Shown: positions 1 to 10,247 of the stretch, one piece after another
Layout: each line of letters begins with the position of its first letter
Numbering within the stretch: position 1 is the first letter of the stretch
Source: Edaphochlamys debaryana
Taxonomy: Eukaryota; Chlorophyta; Chlorophyceae; Chlamydomonadales
Direction of reading: 5' to 3'
Length of the DNA: 64,000 bases
NCBI GenBank assembly: GCA_016858145.1
Contig: JAEHOE010000179.1
Location: forward strand, 143,653 to 207,652
The notes under the pieces: generated by a model
Seen by the model: the letters and a program-made list of their open reading frames with translations, nothing else
What the model was told of the DNA's origin: nothing
Database searches by the model: none
Position numbers and translations under genes: made by a program

Positions 1-2475
1 GCCCTGACGCACGGACAAGTGTGCCCGGCAATCAAGCCACGCTTGCAGCCTGTGTCATGGGCTGCAACTTGGCGCCCAATGTTAAGTGAAGGGTCAACAC
101 TGAGGGCATCGCGGGAGAGCCTTCGAAGGAGAGGGAGGCCGGGTCAGGGGTGTGTGGCGTGGGGGCGTGGGGGTCGTTGCACGGGGTGCTAAACAATTTA
201 GCACCCCGTTCCACGGCTGTACGGGAGGAGCACTGGCTTATCCCCTCGTCGTCGCTGCAGTATGAGTTGCCCACTATTAAGCCAACACTTTTGTGCGCTG
301 GGCGGTCCAGCTCCGGGCTTTCTTTTCGCAAATTTTGCAAGGTTGAACCTTGCGCGACAGCTACCCAAGATACTATGCGCAAAACAAATAACATGCGACA
401 ATAACAAGACGTATTGGCCACTGTGTAAGGACGCACTGGGCTGCTGTCCTCGGGGGATGCTCCCAGGGATCGCCGTCAAGCAAGGTGGTCAAACTGTTGT
501 GCTTCCATGATAGCTTGGTAGAGCACCGAAACAAGGGATGCGGGGGCCCACACCTCGCCAGTGCGGCTCGTGCTTTTGTTTGAACCCTGCGCGCGCGAAG
601 TGCTGGCTTCGGAGGTCTGGGACAAGTGGGCCGGGTAAGGGCGGGAGGGGGTCGTGTAGCGGGTTTTAGGGGGTCGTGAAACGGGGCAAGGTCGAGACAC
701 GGGGGGTCCAGATCGGGACACGGGGGGGGGGGGACCGTTCCACGGGGGGTCGTTGCTCGACCCGGGGAAGCATAACCCGACCCATTCCCCGAAGTCACCA
801 CTCCCATAGGGCATCCTCGCAACAGCTGCGCGCAAACTTGTCAGAATCACCTCGCTTATAGTTTCTACGTGTTGGGTGTTTATTGAAACGGATGCCTGAA
901 CTGCTCCTTGGGCAAAATGTGCAAGGCGGCGCAACTGAATTCCCAACAATCAAGTTGATTGAGTTCGCGCGGGGTCGCTAAGCTTCCCTGCTCTCTGCGC
1001 CACACGATAGGGATAAGGATACTCAAGCTTGTGACATCGCGGTCCAGGTGTCATTCGCATGTTTGCGCGCGACACCATGACACTTTCGACTTGATTGGCC
1101 CCCACGACAGCAGCCTGACGGCGGGGGCTCAGCGCAAAAAGAAGAAGACTCAGAGGGGGCGCAGCGTCGGGGACTGTGGCTGAGGTGGCTTCCCGAAAGT
1201 AGAAAAACGGCAGAGCCCCGTGGTCCGCGTCCGTCTCGTGCCTCGCCCCTTAGGGCGGGGCGGGGCGGGGCAAGCAATCCGCTTGTTGCAGAGGTCGGTA
1301 TGCAAGGGCTGGGGGACTGGCTGGGGACTGGCTGGGGACTTTCGTCAAGGGGTTTTGTCCAGAATCTTTCGTCACAGCGGGCAGGTCCATCAGTCGGCTA
1401 GCTCCTGTTTGCGCTCGTCCAGGCATTGATGGATACGGCGTGTACTGGCAAGGTCTGAACCCTGGGCATGCCTGAGCGCCACGTACAGCGGTCGGGACGT
1501 GGGCCCCGGCCGCCGGGCAAGACCCGCTACTATCTAGCTCTAGTAGACCCGCCATGTCGGTCATGCATGCCACCCCGCCCTTGCGGAACACGCACCAACA
1601 ACGCACCTCCGTGGATGGACGTGCGTGCCTTGCTATTCCCAGCCCGGAGCAGCGCACAACAGCACCCCGCCAGAGCAACAACGCCCGCAGCTGCCGCCCC
1701 ACCACGTCCGCGGCGACACATGCGACAAAGGCAGGGTATCAGCCGTGGACTCCCATACGGGCGGTAGGCCACCATACGGGCGGTAGCCCACAGGGGTTGC
1801 GCCAGTTTACACTGATACAAGGTCGCAACCACCATCCAAACGTAACCACTTGCTACGCAAACCAACCTCAAGTGTTAATAGATAGATAGATGGCGCGGCA
1901 AATAGTACGATCGTATCGCTCCCCTGGTGCCACATGAATGGTGTGCATGCACTGCTGATTGTCGTACTGCCCTCTAAAGCCCCTTCATCAGTGAAACGCA
2001 AGCGCGGCAACAGTACGTAGTTGTGTATCGCACCTGATGAGGGCTTTGGAACGGAGCCGCTTCACAACTAGAGGACGTAATAATGGCTACAATAATAATC
2101 CTCGCCGCATGCACGCACACAACTCGCCCTGGCCAGCAGCACGTGCTCGCGCACCGAGCAGGCGACTGGTGAGCGTACACACGTCGGGGTACGTACCGGC
2201 CTAGCCCAAGCCCAAGCCCTGCCGCGAACGAAGCCCCAGCTTAGCAGCCCGCAGGGGCCTCACACGCACGCCCACAGGCCCACAGCCGCGGCGGCAGCCC
2301 CAGCTCATGACTGCCAGGGGCCTGCCTCACTGAGGCACTGAGGCCTGCCTCACAGGCGACGTAGCCCGGTGCTCGCCGCGTTCATTCGCTACGTGCGCCT
2401 ACGGTCCAAGCCAAGCAAGCACCAGCGTTACCGCACACGGCCTTCGCTGGAGGGTAGGTGTCTACATTACAGCTA
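1..2475. other. Spacer downstream of the two-repeat membrane protein gene
   Basis: I find no gene here. Open frames on both strands have no recognisable domain, no consistent splice pattern and mostly lack a convincing ATG. Around 655-770 there is a G-rich stretch with degenerate repeats of an ACACGGGGGGTC-like unit, and near 1882 a short GATA run. The segment is the 3' flank of the minus-strand gene that ends at 2476. Confidence 0.5.
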
Positions 2476-2480
2476 TTACA
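2467..2480 (-). terminator. Two TGTAA poly(A)-type motifs at the stop codon
   Basis: On the minus strand the gene's last bases read CTGTAATAGCTGTAATG. The first TGTAA contains the TAA stop and the second follows nine bases later. TGTAA is the usual chlorophycean polyadenylation signal. If either is used, the 3' UTR would be almost absent; a signal further downstream may be the real one. Confidence 0.4.
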
Positions 2481-5400
2481 GCCGCGGCGGCACGTAGCCC
2501 CCGGCCTCCCCGTCGTCCGCCCCTCCCGACGCCAGCGGGACCAGGGTGAGGCTGTCGCCCTCCTCCGCCTCGACCCTGGCGTCGGCGTAGTGCCGCCGCG
2601 ACCGCGCGCCGCCGGCGGGCAGCAGCCCGCCGGCGCCGCCAGCGCCGCCGCCGGGCAGGGCCGCGAAGCGCGAGCCGGCGGCGGCGGCGGCGGCGCGGCG
2701 GCGGCGCAGCGCGACGGCGATGACTGCCGCCACCGCCGCCGCCACCACTGCGCCCACCACCACGGCGATGATGATGCCGGAGGCGCCGCCGGAGGTGCTG
2801 TGTTAGGGAGGAGGGGGGTGGGAGGTAGGGTGGGAGGTAGGGGGGGGGAGGTAAGAGGAGGCAGAGAGGAGGGAGGTGGGAGGCGGAGATTGCGGAGCTG
2901 GAAGGGGTTTGGTGCGAGCGGCGAGCGCGAAATAGGGGTGCAAAGAACGGGGACAGCGAAGGTGAGGAGAGGGGGCTGGGTGCAATCAGGTGGAAGGCTG
3001 CCCACGACTGTTCGTTGCTATGTGCTGCTACCCCGGCGCTCGCCTCCCATCCCACGGCACACCCACCTGACGTTGGCGCCCCCGGCGGCGGCGGTGGCGG
3101 TGGAGGGCGTGGGGGCGGCCGAGGGCGTGGGGGCGGCGGCGGGGGGCAGAAGGCTGGTGCGGGGCAGGGCGCCTGGCAGAGGGGCGCCTGGGGGAGGGGG
3201 GTGATGTGGGGAAGGGAAATGGGTCAAGGGTGTTACCCCACCCCTTGGGTTCCCTGTCATGACGCGAGCGCTTGGGCTGCCCTCCAGACTCGTCCGAGAC
3301 TGCATCCCCCTCCCCGCTTCCCCCCCAAACCCCAAGGCCTCACCTGGCGTCATGCCGAAGAGACCCATGATGTTGGAGGCGGCGGTCTGGAGGCGGGAGG
3401 CGCTGCAAGGGGGGGGAGGGGGGGGGGGCGGAAGGGAGGGTGTGCTGACAAGGTGGGGTACCGGCAGGTCGGATGACTCGCTCGACAATGCCGTTCCGCC
3501 TCCCCCTACCCCTCACCACCTGGCAGCCCCCCGTCTCTCCTGACCCCTCCCCTTCACCTGGCCGCGAAGGCCCGGAAGGCGGCGGCCGTGTCCGCCCCCA
3601 TTGTGAAGAGGGCGGGGGCCAGGGGGTCGGAGGCGGCGGCGGCGGGGGCGCCCAGCAGGGGCAGCTCGGCCAAGACCTAGGGGTGGGTGGGTGGGTGGGT
3701 GGGGTGAGAGGGGGGTTGCAAGGCTGGATGGAGAGAGAGTGGACAGAGTCACAGGACAGGGAGGGGGAAGGGGGGGTAGAGGGTGGGCCGTGCCAAGAGT
3801 AGCCCACACGGCGAGTACATACCAAGGGGTGTCTTTCTCCCAGCAAGGACCGTGTTCATCCCCCGCAGCTCCCTCCGCCTCTCCCGTTCCCTCATGCCCC
3901 CGTCCCCCAAAGCCATACCCCGCCGGGGCGCACAGCCGAAGCTAAGCTGTATATGCACCCTCTCTCGGACCTTCACTCGGAACCCCATTTCCTAACCTCC
4001 CCACCCACCCACCCTACCTGCATCATGAAGAGGGTGTCCAGGGTCACGTCGGGGGGGGAGGCGTCGGGCAGGTCCACTGGGGGGGGGGGGGGGGAGACGA
4101 GGCAAGCGTGTGTGTGTGGGGGGGGGGGGGTAGGGAAAGGCGGGGTGTCGGGGGCTGCTGCGCCCCTGTTTGCCCTTTCCTCGTCCACCCCGCCCTCCGC
4201 CCTGCCCCCATTAATAACTCCCCACCGTCCAGGCCGCTGGTGTCCAACCCCGAGGAAGGGATACCCCCCTCCTGGATCCATCCCGCCTGACACCCCCCCC
4301 AGTAACCCCCCGCACCCCCCCCCCAGTAACCCCCCGCACCCCCCCCCCTCCCCAGTTCCCCCCCCCTACCGTCCAGGCTGCTGCTGTCCCCCAGGAAGGA
4401 GACCAGGGCCGCCACGGGGTCACCAGGGGGGGAGGGGGAGGAGGAGGAGGAGGGGGTACCGGACTGGAGCTGAGCCACGGCCTGAGGGGGGGGGGAGGCG
4501 GGTGGGGGGGGTGGGGGGGGGGGGTGAGGGAACAGTGAGGGGCGGGGCCCGAAGCGCACGGGGCGGGCTGAGGAAGGGCACATCTGCCCCCCCACCTGCC
4601 TGAGCCCCGCCGCTGAAGCCCCCTGAAAACCCCTTGCAACGAGACCCCACCCCACCCCACCCCACCCCACCCCACCCCACCCCACCCCACCCCACCCCAC
4701 CCCCACCCCACCCCACCCACCCCACCCCACCCACCCCACCCCACCCCACCCCACCCCACCCCACCCCACCCCACCCCACCCCACCCCACCCCACCCCACC
4801 CCACCCCACCTTGGCCAGCGTGTCCCGAGTGAGGGAGGCGGACAGAGCGCTGCGTGGCAGGGGGGGAGAAGATGGGGAGGGGGGGCGGGGGGCGGGGGGC
4901 GGTCAGACGCCGGGCCGAGCCGTGGCGAGGAAGGAGACCCCCCCCAGCTCTGCGCCCCCCCCCCCCCCTTTCCCCCCTTACAGCCCCCAACACCCACCCG
5001 AAGTCCACTCCGTCCCTCCCCGCGAACGCCGCCAGTCCGCTGTTGGTCTGCGCCGCCCGCGCCGCCCAGGGCAGCAGCAGCCAGCGCAGGAGGGAGAGGG
5101 CGCGGTCGGCGTCGGCGGGGGGGAGGGGCGTGCCGGGGGGGGAGCAGAGCGCCAGGGCTGGGGGGGGGGGGGGATGGGGGGGGGGGAGAGGCGGGTTAGG
5201 GAGGGCCGGTGCGGGTGCATGGAGGGAGCATGGAGGGAGCACCAACTTATGACGTCAAGTTTCAACCCCCAACTGCCACCCCCCAACTGCCAACTGCCAC
5301 TCACCCATCACCGGGCGCAGGTAGCCGTCCCACCGCGCCGCCCACCACCGTGCAACGGCGGGCGCCGCCCGAAGCATGCCGCCCGCCCCCGGGGCCGTGG

Positions 5401-8400
5401 CGAGGAAGGCGGAGACGAAGGGGTCCTCTGGGGGGGGGGGGTAGAGGCGGGGACGAGGGTTAGGGCTTAGGGAAGGGGGCGTGGGTTCAAAAGGGCAGAG
5501 GGCGCTTGCTCGGGGCGCTGGACGCCCACAGCGCGTCGACCAAACTCCCATCCCCATCCGTTTTCCTCCTCCTCCTTTTTCTCCAGCTCGCAACAGTAGC
5601 CACCCTCCCCGCCCCCCCTCCTCTCTCTGAATGCTCACTCGTGACCGGGGAGGTCAGCATCGCCCCCATGCCTTGCCTACCCCCGTGTCCCCGCTGCGAC
5701 CAAGCCCCCCCCCCCCTTTCGCCCCTCTCCCCTCCCCCCCTGACCCCTCTCCCCGCCCCTCACCGCCCCCCCCCCCCAACCCCTTTGCTCACTCGTGACG
5801 GGGGCGGTCAGCATTGCCCCCATGCCGCTGATGTCGGCCCCGGGGGCGGAGCAGGCGGCGGCGGCGGCGGCGACGGCGGCGGAGGGCGGCGGCGGCATGG
5901 CGGAGGCGGGGACGGGGTAGGCAATGGTCAGGGGGCCGGCGGCGGCGGCGGGGGGGCGGGCGGGCAGCGGCGCTGCGGGGAAGGAGAGAGGGGGGGGGGG
6001 GGGGAGGAAGGGGGGGGGGGGGTCGGGATGAGGGCGGGTCGGGAGGGCAGGCGCTACCTGCCGCAACCCTCCTGGTAGGGCCCTGTCTCCATCCCCCGGA
6101 GAGGTAAATGCGCGGGTCAGGAACACATGCGTTACAGATGAGCGCCCTCCCGTCCCTCACCCCAGCTGTACAAGCCACCTTCCCACCAGCTACCTCCCAA
6201 CACCGCCCGCACTACTGGAACATTTCCCCCCTTCCCCCCCTGTCAGGTCCCTGTGTCTGCACCCACCGTCCGATGTAAAGAGGGCGGTGAAGTCCTCGAC
6301 GGGGGTGCGCAGCTGCAGCAGGCTGAGGGGGGGGGGAAGAGGAAGGGGGGGGGAGAGGGGGAGGAGAGGGTCAGAGATGCAGGTGGGAGGGAACCAGGCC
6401 ACCCCACCAACCCACTTCGCCAAACCAACCCTACAACCCAACCAGCCCAACCGACCCAACCAACAACCAACCCAACTGCCAACCGACCTGTCCCGCATGA
6501 TCCGGAACGCGGCGCGCTCCCCGTCCGTCATTGCGACCAGGGCCGCCTCAAAGTCCCCCGCCAGGGGGGGGAGGGCGGCGGCGGCGTCGGCGGCGGCGCC
6601 CGGCAGCGGGGGGGTGCCGGCGGGCAGGGGCTCGCGCAGGGCGGCGGTGAGGGCCCCGGCGGTGAGGGCGAGGAGGGCGTCGATGAGGGAGGAGGGGGTG
6701 AGGCGGGGGTCCAGCGCGAGCACTGGGGGGGAAGGGGGAGGAGGGGGGGAAGGCGGATGGGGGCCAGGGGAGGGGGGGCAGCGGGGTGAGGCGAGGGCAT
6801 ACCAATACCCTCCAGCGAGGGGGCAAGATGTCGGCAGCCGAAGCTACCCACCCAGCTGCAGGCACCGACAAGCCGAAGCCTCCCCCCCAAACAAAAAACC
6901 CACGCCGTCTCGTGGCCAACCCCCCACCGCACAACCCCCCCCCCCTCACTCACGCATCGCCTGCGCCATGTCCGCCTGCTGCTTGGCGCTCGCCGCCGCA
7001 CCGCCCACCCCTCCCTTGCCGCCCGACATGCCGCCGCCGCCGCCCATCAGCCCGCCCATCATGCCGCCGCCGCCGCCCGACATCATGCCCGCCATGCCGG
7101 CAGCGCCGGATCCGCTGCCGGCGGCACCCTTGGTTCCGGATCCAGATCCGGATCCGGGGGATGATGATGAGTCATCTGATCCCAGGATCTCCGACATCCA
7201 CTCGTCCATGCCGCTGACGGCGTCGTCCGTGAATCCCCCGTCATTGTCAAACAGGGCATCCGTGTCTGGAGGGGGAGGGAGGGACATGGGACGAGGGAGG
7301 GCGGGAAGGGAATGGGCAGGATCGGAAGGGGAGACGGAAGGGTCCTTTGAGCGAGGGCTACACAACAGGCGGCTACCAACAAGCCAACCCCAAAACTAAA
7401 GGCCGACCCAACCAACCCAGGGGACGAAGGCGGATGAGAGGGGGCCAGCTGGGCGTGGAGGGCAGCGCCAGCCCACCGCCAACCAAGTAAACCGCCAACC
7501 AACCGAACAACCACCCAACCAACCGACCAACCAACCAACCGACCAACCAACCAACGCACCGATGCCCGCCGCCTTGGCCGCATAGTCCAGCGCCGCCCCA
7601 AAGTCGTAGTCATCCTTATTGCCGCCGTCGCCGTCGCCGTGCGAGTTGAGCAGCGCGCGGCCAGCAGATCCAGATCCGGATCCAGATCCCGATCCAGCCG
7701 CGAGCTCGGATCCGGGCTGCAGGGGCGCCAGGGCGGCGGCGAGGGCGCGGCGGGCGGTGGCGAGGATCCCGGCCAGGGGCCCGCTGGGCCCACCGGAGGG
7801 GGCGGTGGCGGCGCCAGCCACCGAGGGGGAGGAAGAGACGGCACTCGACAGCACGAATGCGAGGGCGGAGGCGAGCGAGGGCGTTTCCGGGGAGGAGGAG
7901 GGCTCGAGCACGGACCCTAGGGCGGTCAGCAGCCGCTGCCGCGCGGCGGCGCCCCTTGCCGCGGCGCCTCTGTTCCCGGCCCCCGCCCCATGGGGGGACG
8001 ACCCGAGGTGCTCCGCCGTGGCCTCGAGGGCGGTCTCGAGGGCGGCCAGCAGGCGGTGGCGGCCGCCGGCGCCGGACCCCCCCTTGGACCCCCCCGCCTT
8101 GTCGTCGTAGTCAGCGCCGAAGCTGAAGTAGTCGGCAAAGGAGTGGGCGCCTGGGGGGAGCCGGGGATGGGTGGGTGGGTTGGGGGAAAGGGTTGGGTGG
8201 AAGGGTTGGGTGGCGCAGGGGGGAGGGCAAGGGAGGGCTGGTTGGACGGGCGGAGGAGCTGACCGACGAGGGTGCATGGGGGCAAGGACCGTCTCACCCT
8301 CATCCCGTGACCCCCATCCTCTGGGCCCGCGTCCGGCTTCGCCGTGCGCAGAGTCCCGCAGAGCCCCACGTTCGCCCATGCCCCCCTCTTAGACCCCTCT

Positions 8401-10247
8401 TAGATCCCCACTGCCCTTCCCTCCCTCTTCCTTCCCTCCCTCTTCCTTCCCTCTTCCTTTAACACACCCGCCACCCACCCACCCCCCCGCACTCCCCCCC
8501 TCACCCGGCCCCGCGTCGAACATGCCCGAGTGCAGCATCTTCCGCGCCATGGCCACGACTAGGTCCAGGTTGTCACGGGTGAGGCCGGAGGAGAGCGAGC
8601 TGGGGGGGAAAGGGGGGGGGTGAAGGGGGGGCGTGTGTGTGTTTTGCGGGCGTGGGCGTGCGGGACAGGGCAGCAGCTGGGGAGGAAAGGGGGGGCAGGG
8701 GGGAGCGGGTAGAAGGGACGGGGGCAGTCGGTGAACCCGGACCATCGCCAGCGCCCGCCACGCCCCAGTGCCCGCCAGCGCCTCCCCCACACACCACACT
8801 GCCGCGCATGCAGTGAGAGGGTCACACCTGATGTCCACCCCTGCCGCCTCCTCTCCCCCCCCCCCACCTCTTCCTCCCCCCCACCCTCCCCCCACACACA
8901 CCTGACTCGCTCGGAGTCCCTTGCTGCGCGGTACCGACATCACGCGCCACCGGCCCCGGGTTCCGCATGGGTTGCTGCCGTACGCTTGCTCCGACACCCT
9001 AACCCCCGCTTCCGCCTCTTCGCTCCCTCTCTGCCCTCCGGCGGTCGCACTCGTTAGGCCTGCGCCGCTCCTTCGCGCTTCGCCTGCGTCCTCGGCTCTT
9101 GACACCCTTCTTGACCCATTCCCCCTTCCCGCAATCCCCTCGCGGTGGCGCCGCCTTCGTCCTGCTATTCCAGGTGCGTATCGAGAGTGTTCGGTTCGGG
9201 TGGGTTTCGGTCTCGCGGGCTGCTCGGTACGCATGCTTCCTCTGCTGTGCCCTTCTGCGCCGCCAGCGGGCCGCACCAGCTCTAGTCTACCTCACTATTA
9301 CCAGCTACAAACTACGGCTCCGACGCGGCTCCAGCGGCGACACAAACGTAACGGGTTCGGGATGGGCGGGATGGGTCGGGCTTCGGTTTCCTCGGGCTTT
9401 CGGTTCCGCATCTAAGGCCGGCCGGCTAACTACCGCGCCTGAGACTCCCAGGCTCATGCGAGCAGCCCCCCACACACACCTGACGTCCATGCCCAGGGCC
9501 TCCGCCCCCATGCCCCCCAGCGCCGCCCCCGCGGGGGTGGACAGCGCCGCCGCCAGAGCGGGCGCCACCAGCAGCCGCATGTACGACAGAGCGGCGTCGG
9601 CGGCGGCGTCGGGCACCGAGCCATCGGAGCACAGTACGGCGCCTTTGGTGGGGGAGGGGGGGAAGGGAGGGGGAGGGAAAGGGCAGGGGTCAGGGAGGCA
9701 GTGATGTCTGGGCCCGAGATAGCTCTGGGGACGGGCTTGGAGAGGAGCAGTAGAGTTCTTTCGGGTGATTAAGGTAGAGAAAGGTTTCAATGGTCGGGCG
9801 TGGGGTGGCGGGGAGGAGGCGTGGTGCACGCGCACACAAGGGCGGGAGCGGAGAAAGCCGCGGGATGTCGAGCGTGCCGCGGGGGTCCGGGGCCCAGGCG
9901 TCAGGATGGCAACGGCCCCACACCCCAGTCGCACGCAGCTGGCAACCGCACCCACCGAAAAGAGGACGCAGCGCAGCCTCCCATCGCGCCGCGTACCAGG
10001 CCCCAACGGCTGGGGTCGCGAGAAGAATGCCGCCCAGGGGGGGCAGGAGCGCGAGCGTCGCCTTAAAGATGGGGTCCGCGCTGATGTTGTTCGCGAGCTG
10101 AGCTCCTTCCGGCCCAGGGATACGAGCGCAGGTAGCGAGGTTGTGCGAGTCGAGCAGGAGCCTGCTGCTGCTCAGCACTTGGCCTACGCGCCCGGCTGTT
10201 GCTCCCAAAGCCAGAGAGAGCACAACGAGGCCCCGCAACAGATGCAT
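2476..10247 (-). CDS. Unknown type I membrane protein with duplicated ectodomain (17 exons, ~1,012 aa)
   Basis: Exons, 5' to 3': 10247-9956, 9642-9480, 8599-8505, 8150-7560, 7265-6954, 6722-6488, 6322-6267, 5972-5793, 5427-5305, 5157-4998, 4849-4810, 4481-4370, 4076-4018, 3676-3558, 3402-3344, 3187-3067, 2797-2476. All junctions are GT-AG and keep frame. The ATG at 10247 begins a signal peptide (MHLLRGLVVLSLALGATA). The last exon has a glycine/serine spacer, a span rich in Ile, Val and Ala, a stop-transfer RRRR and a tail of about 70 residues ending YVPPRL. Two ectodomain copies are visible. DP..LL.TPAVGAWYAARWEAALRPLFG in exon 1 matches APAVARWWAARWDGYLRPVMG-like sequence in exon 9. VLCSDGS...DAAADAALSYMRLL in exon 2 matches LALCSPP...ADADRALSLLRWLL in exon 10. 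SGLTRDNL matches ASLTRDTL. The first copy is expanded by Gly-Ser, Ala and Gly-Met tracts. Family and function are not recognised; a surface or endomembrane role is inferred from topology only. Confidence 0.8.
4223..4246 (-). repeat. Intronic partial copy of an exon end with its donor site
   Basis: This intronic stretch repeats the 3' end and GT donor of the exon at 4370-4481 (the copied part lies at about 4366-4389). On the minus strand both read as a serine/threonine-rich ...LDG followed by a GT donor. It lies in the intron just downstream of that exon, so it offers a decoy or alternative donor. Confidence 0.6.
4645..4809 (+). repeat. (CCCCA)n pentanucleotide microsatellite starting at a splice donor
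   Basis: About 33 nearly perfect CCCCA units, with a few CCCA interruptions. On the gene's strand the intron after the exon 4810-4849 starts directly with GTGGG and continues as a (GTGGG)n array, so the array itself supplies the 5' splice site and many shadow donors. It is open in every frame as glycine/tryptophan or proline/histidine runs; these are not genes. Confidence 0.9.
5633..5672 (-). repeat. Second intronic copy of an exon end with donor
   Basis: This stretch is about 90 percent identical to 5787-5826, which is the 3' end and GTGAGC donor of exon 8 (encoding GMGAMLTAPVT). The copy lies about 150 bp into the following intron and keeps both the reading frame and the donor. Confidence 0.65.

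Noticed and set aside
4044..5245. Long minus-strand ORFs with Gly-Trp-Gly-Val runs
   Set aside because: They are translations of the (GTGGG)n microsatellite and G-rich introns; real exons there are in other frames.
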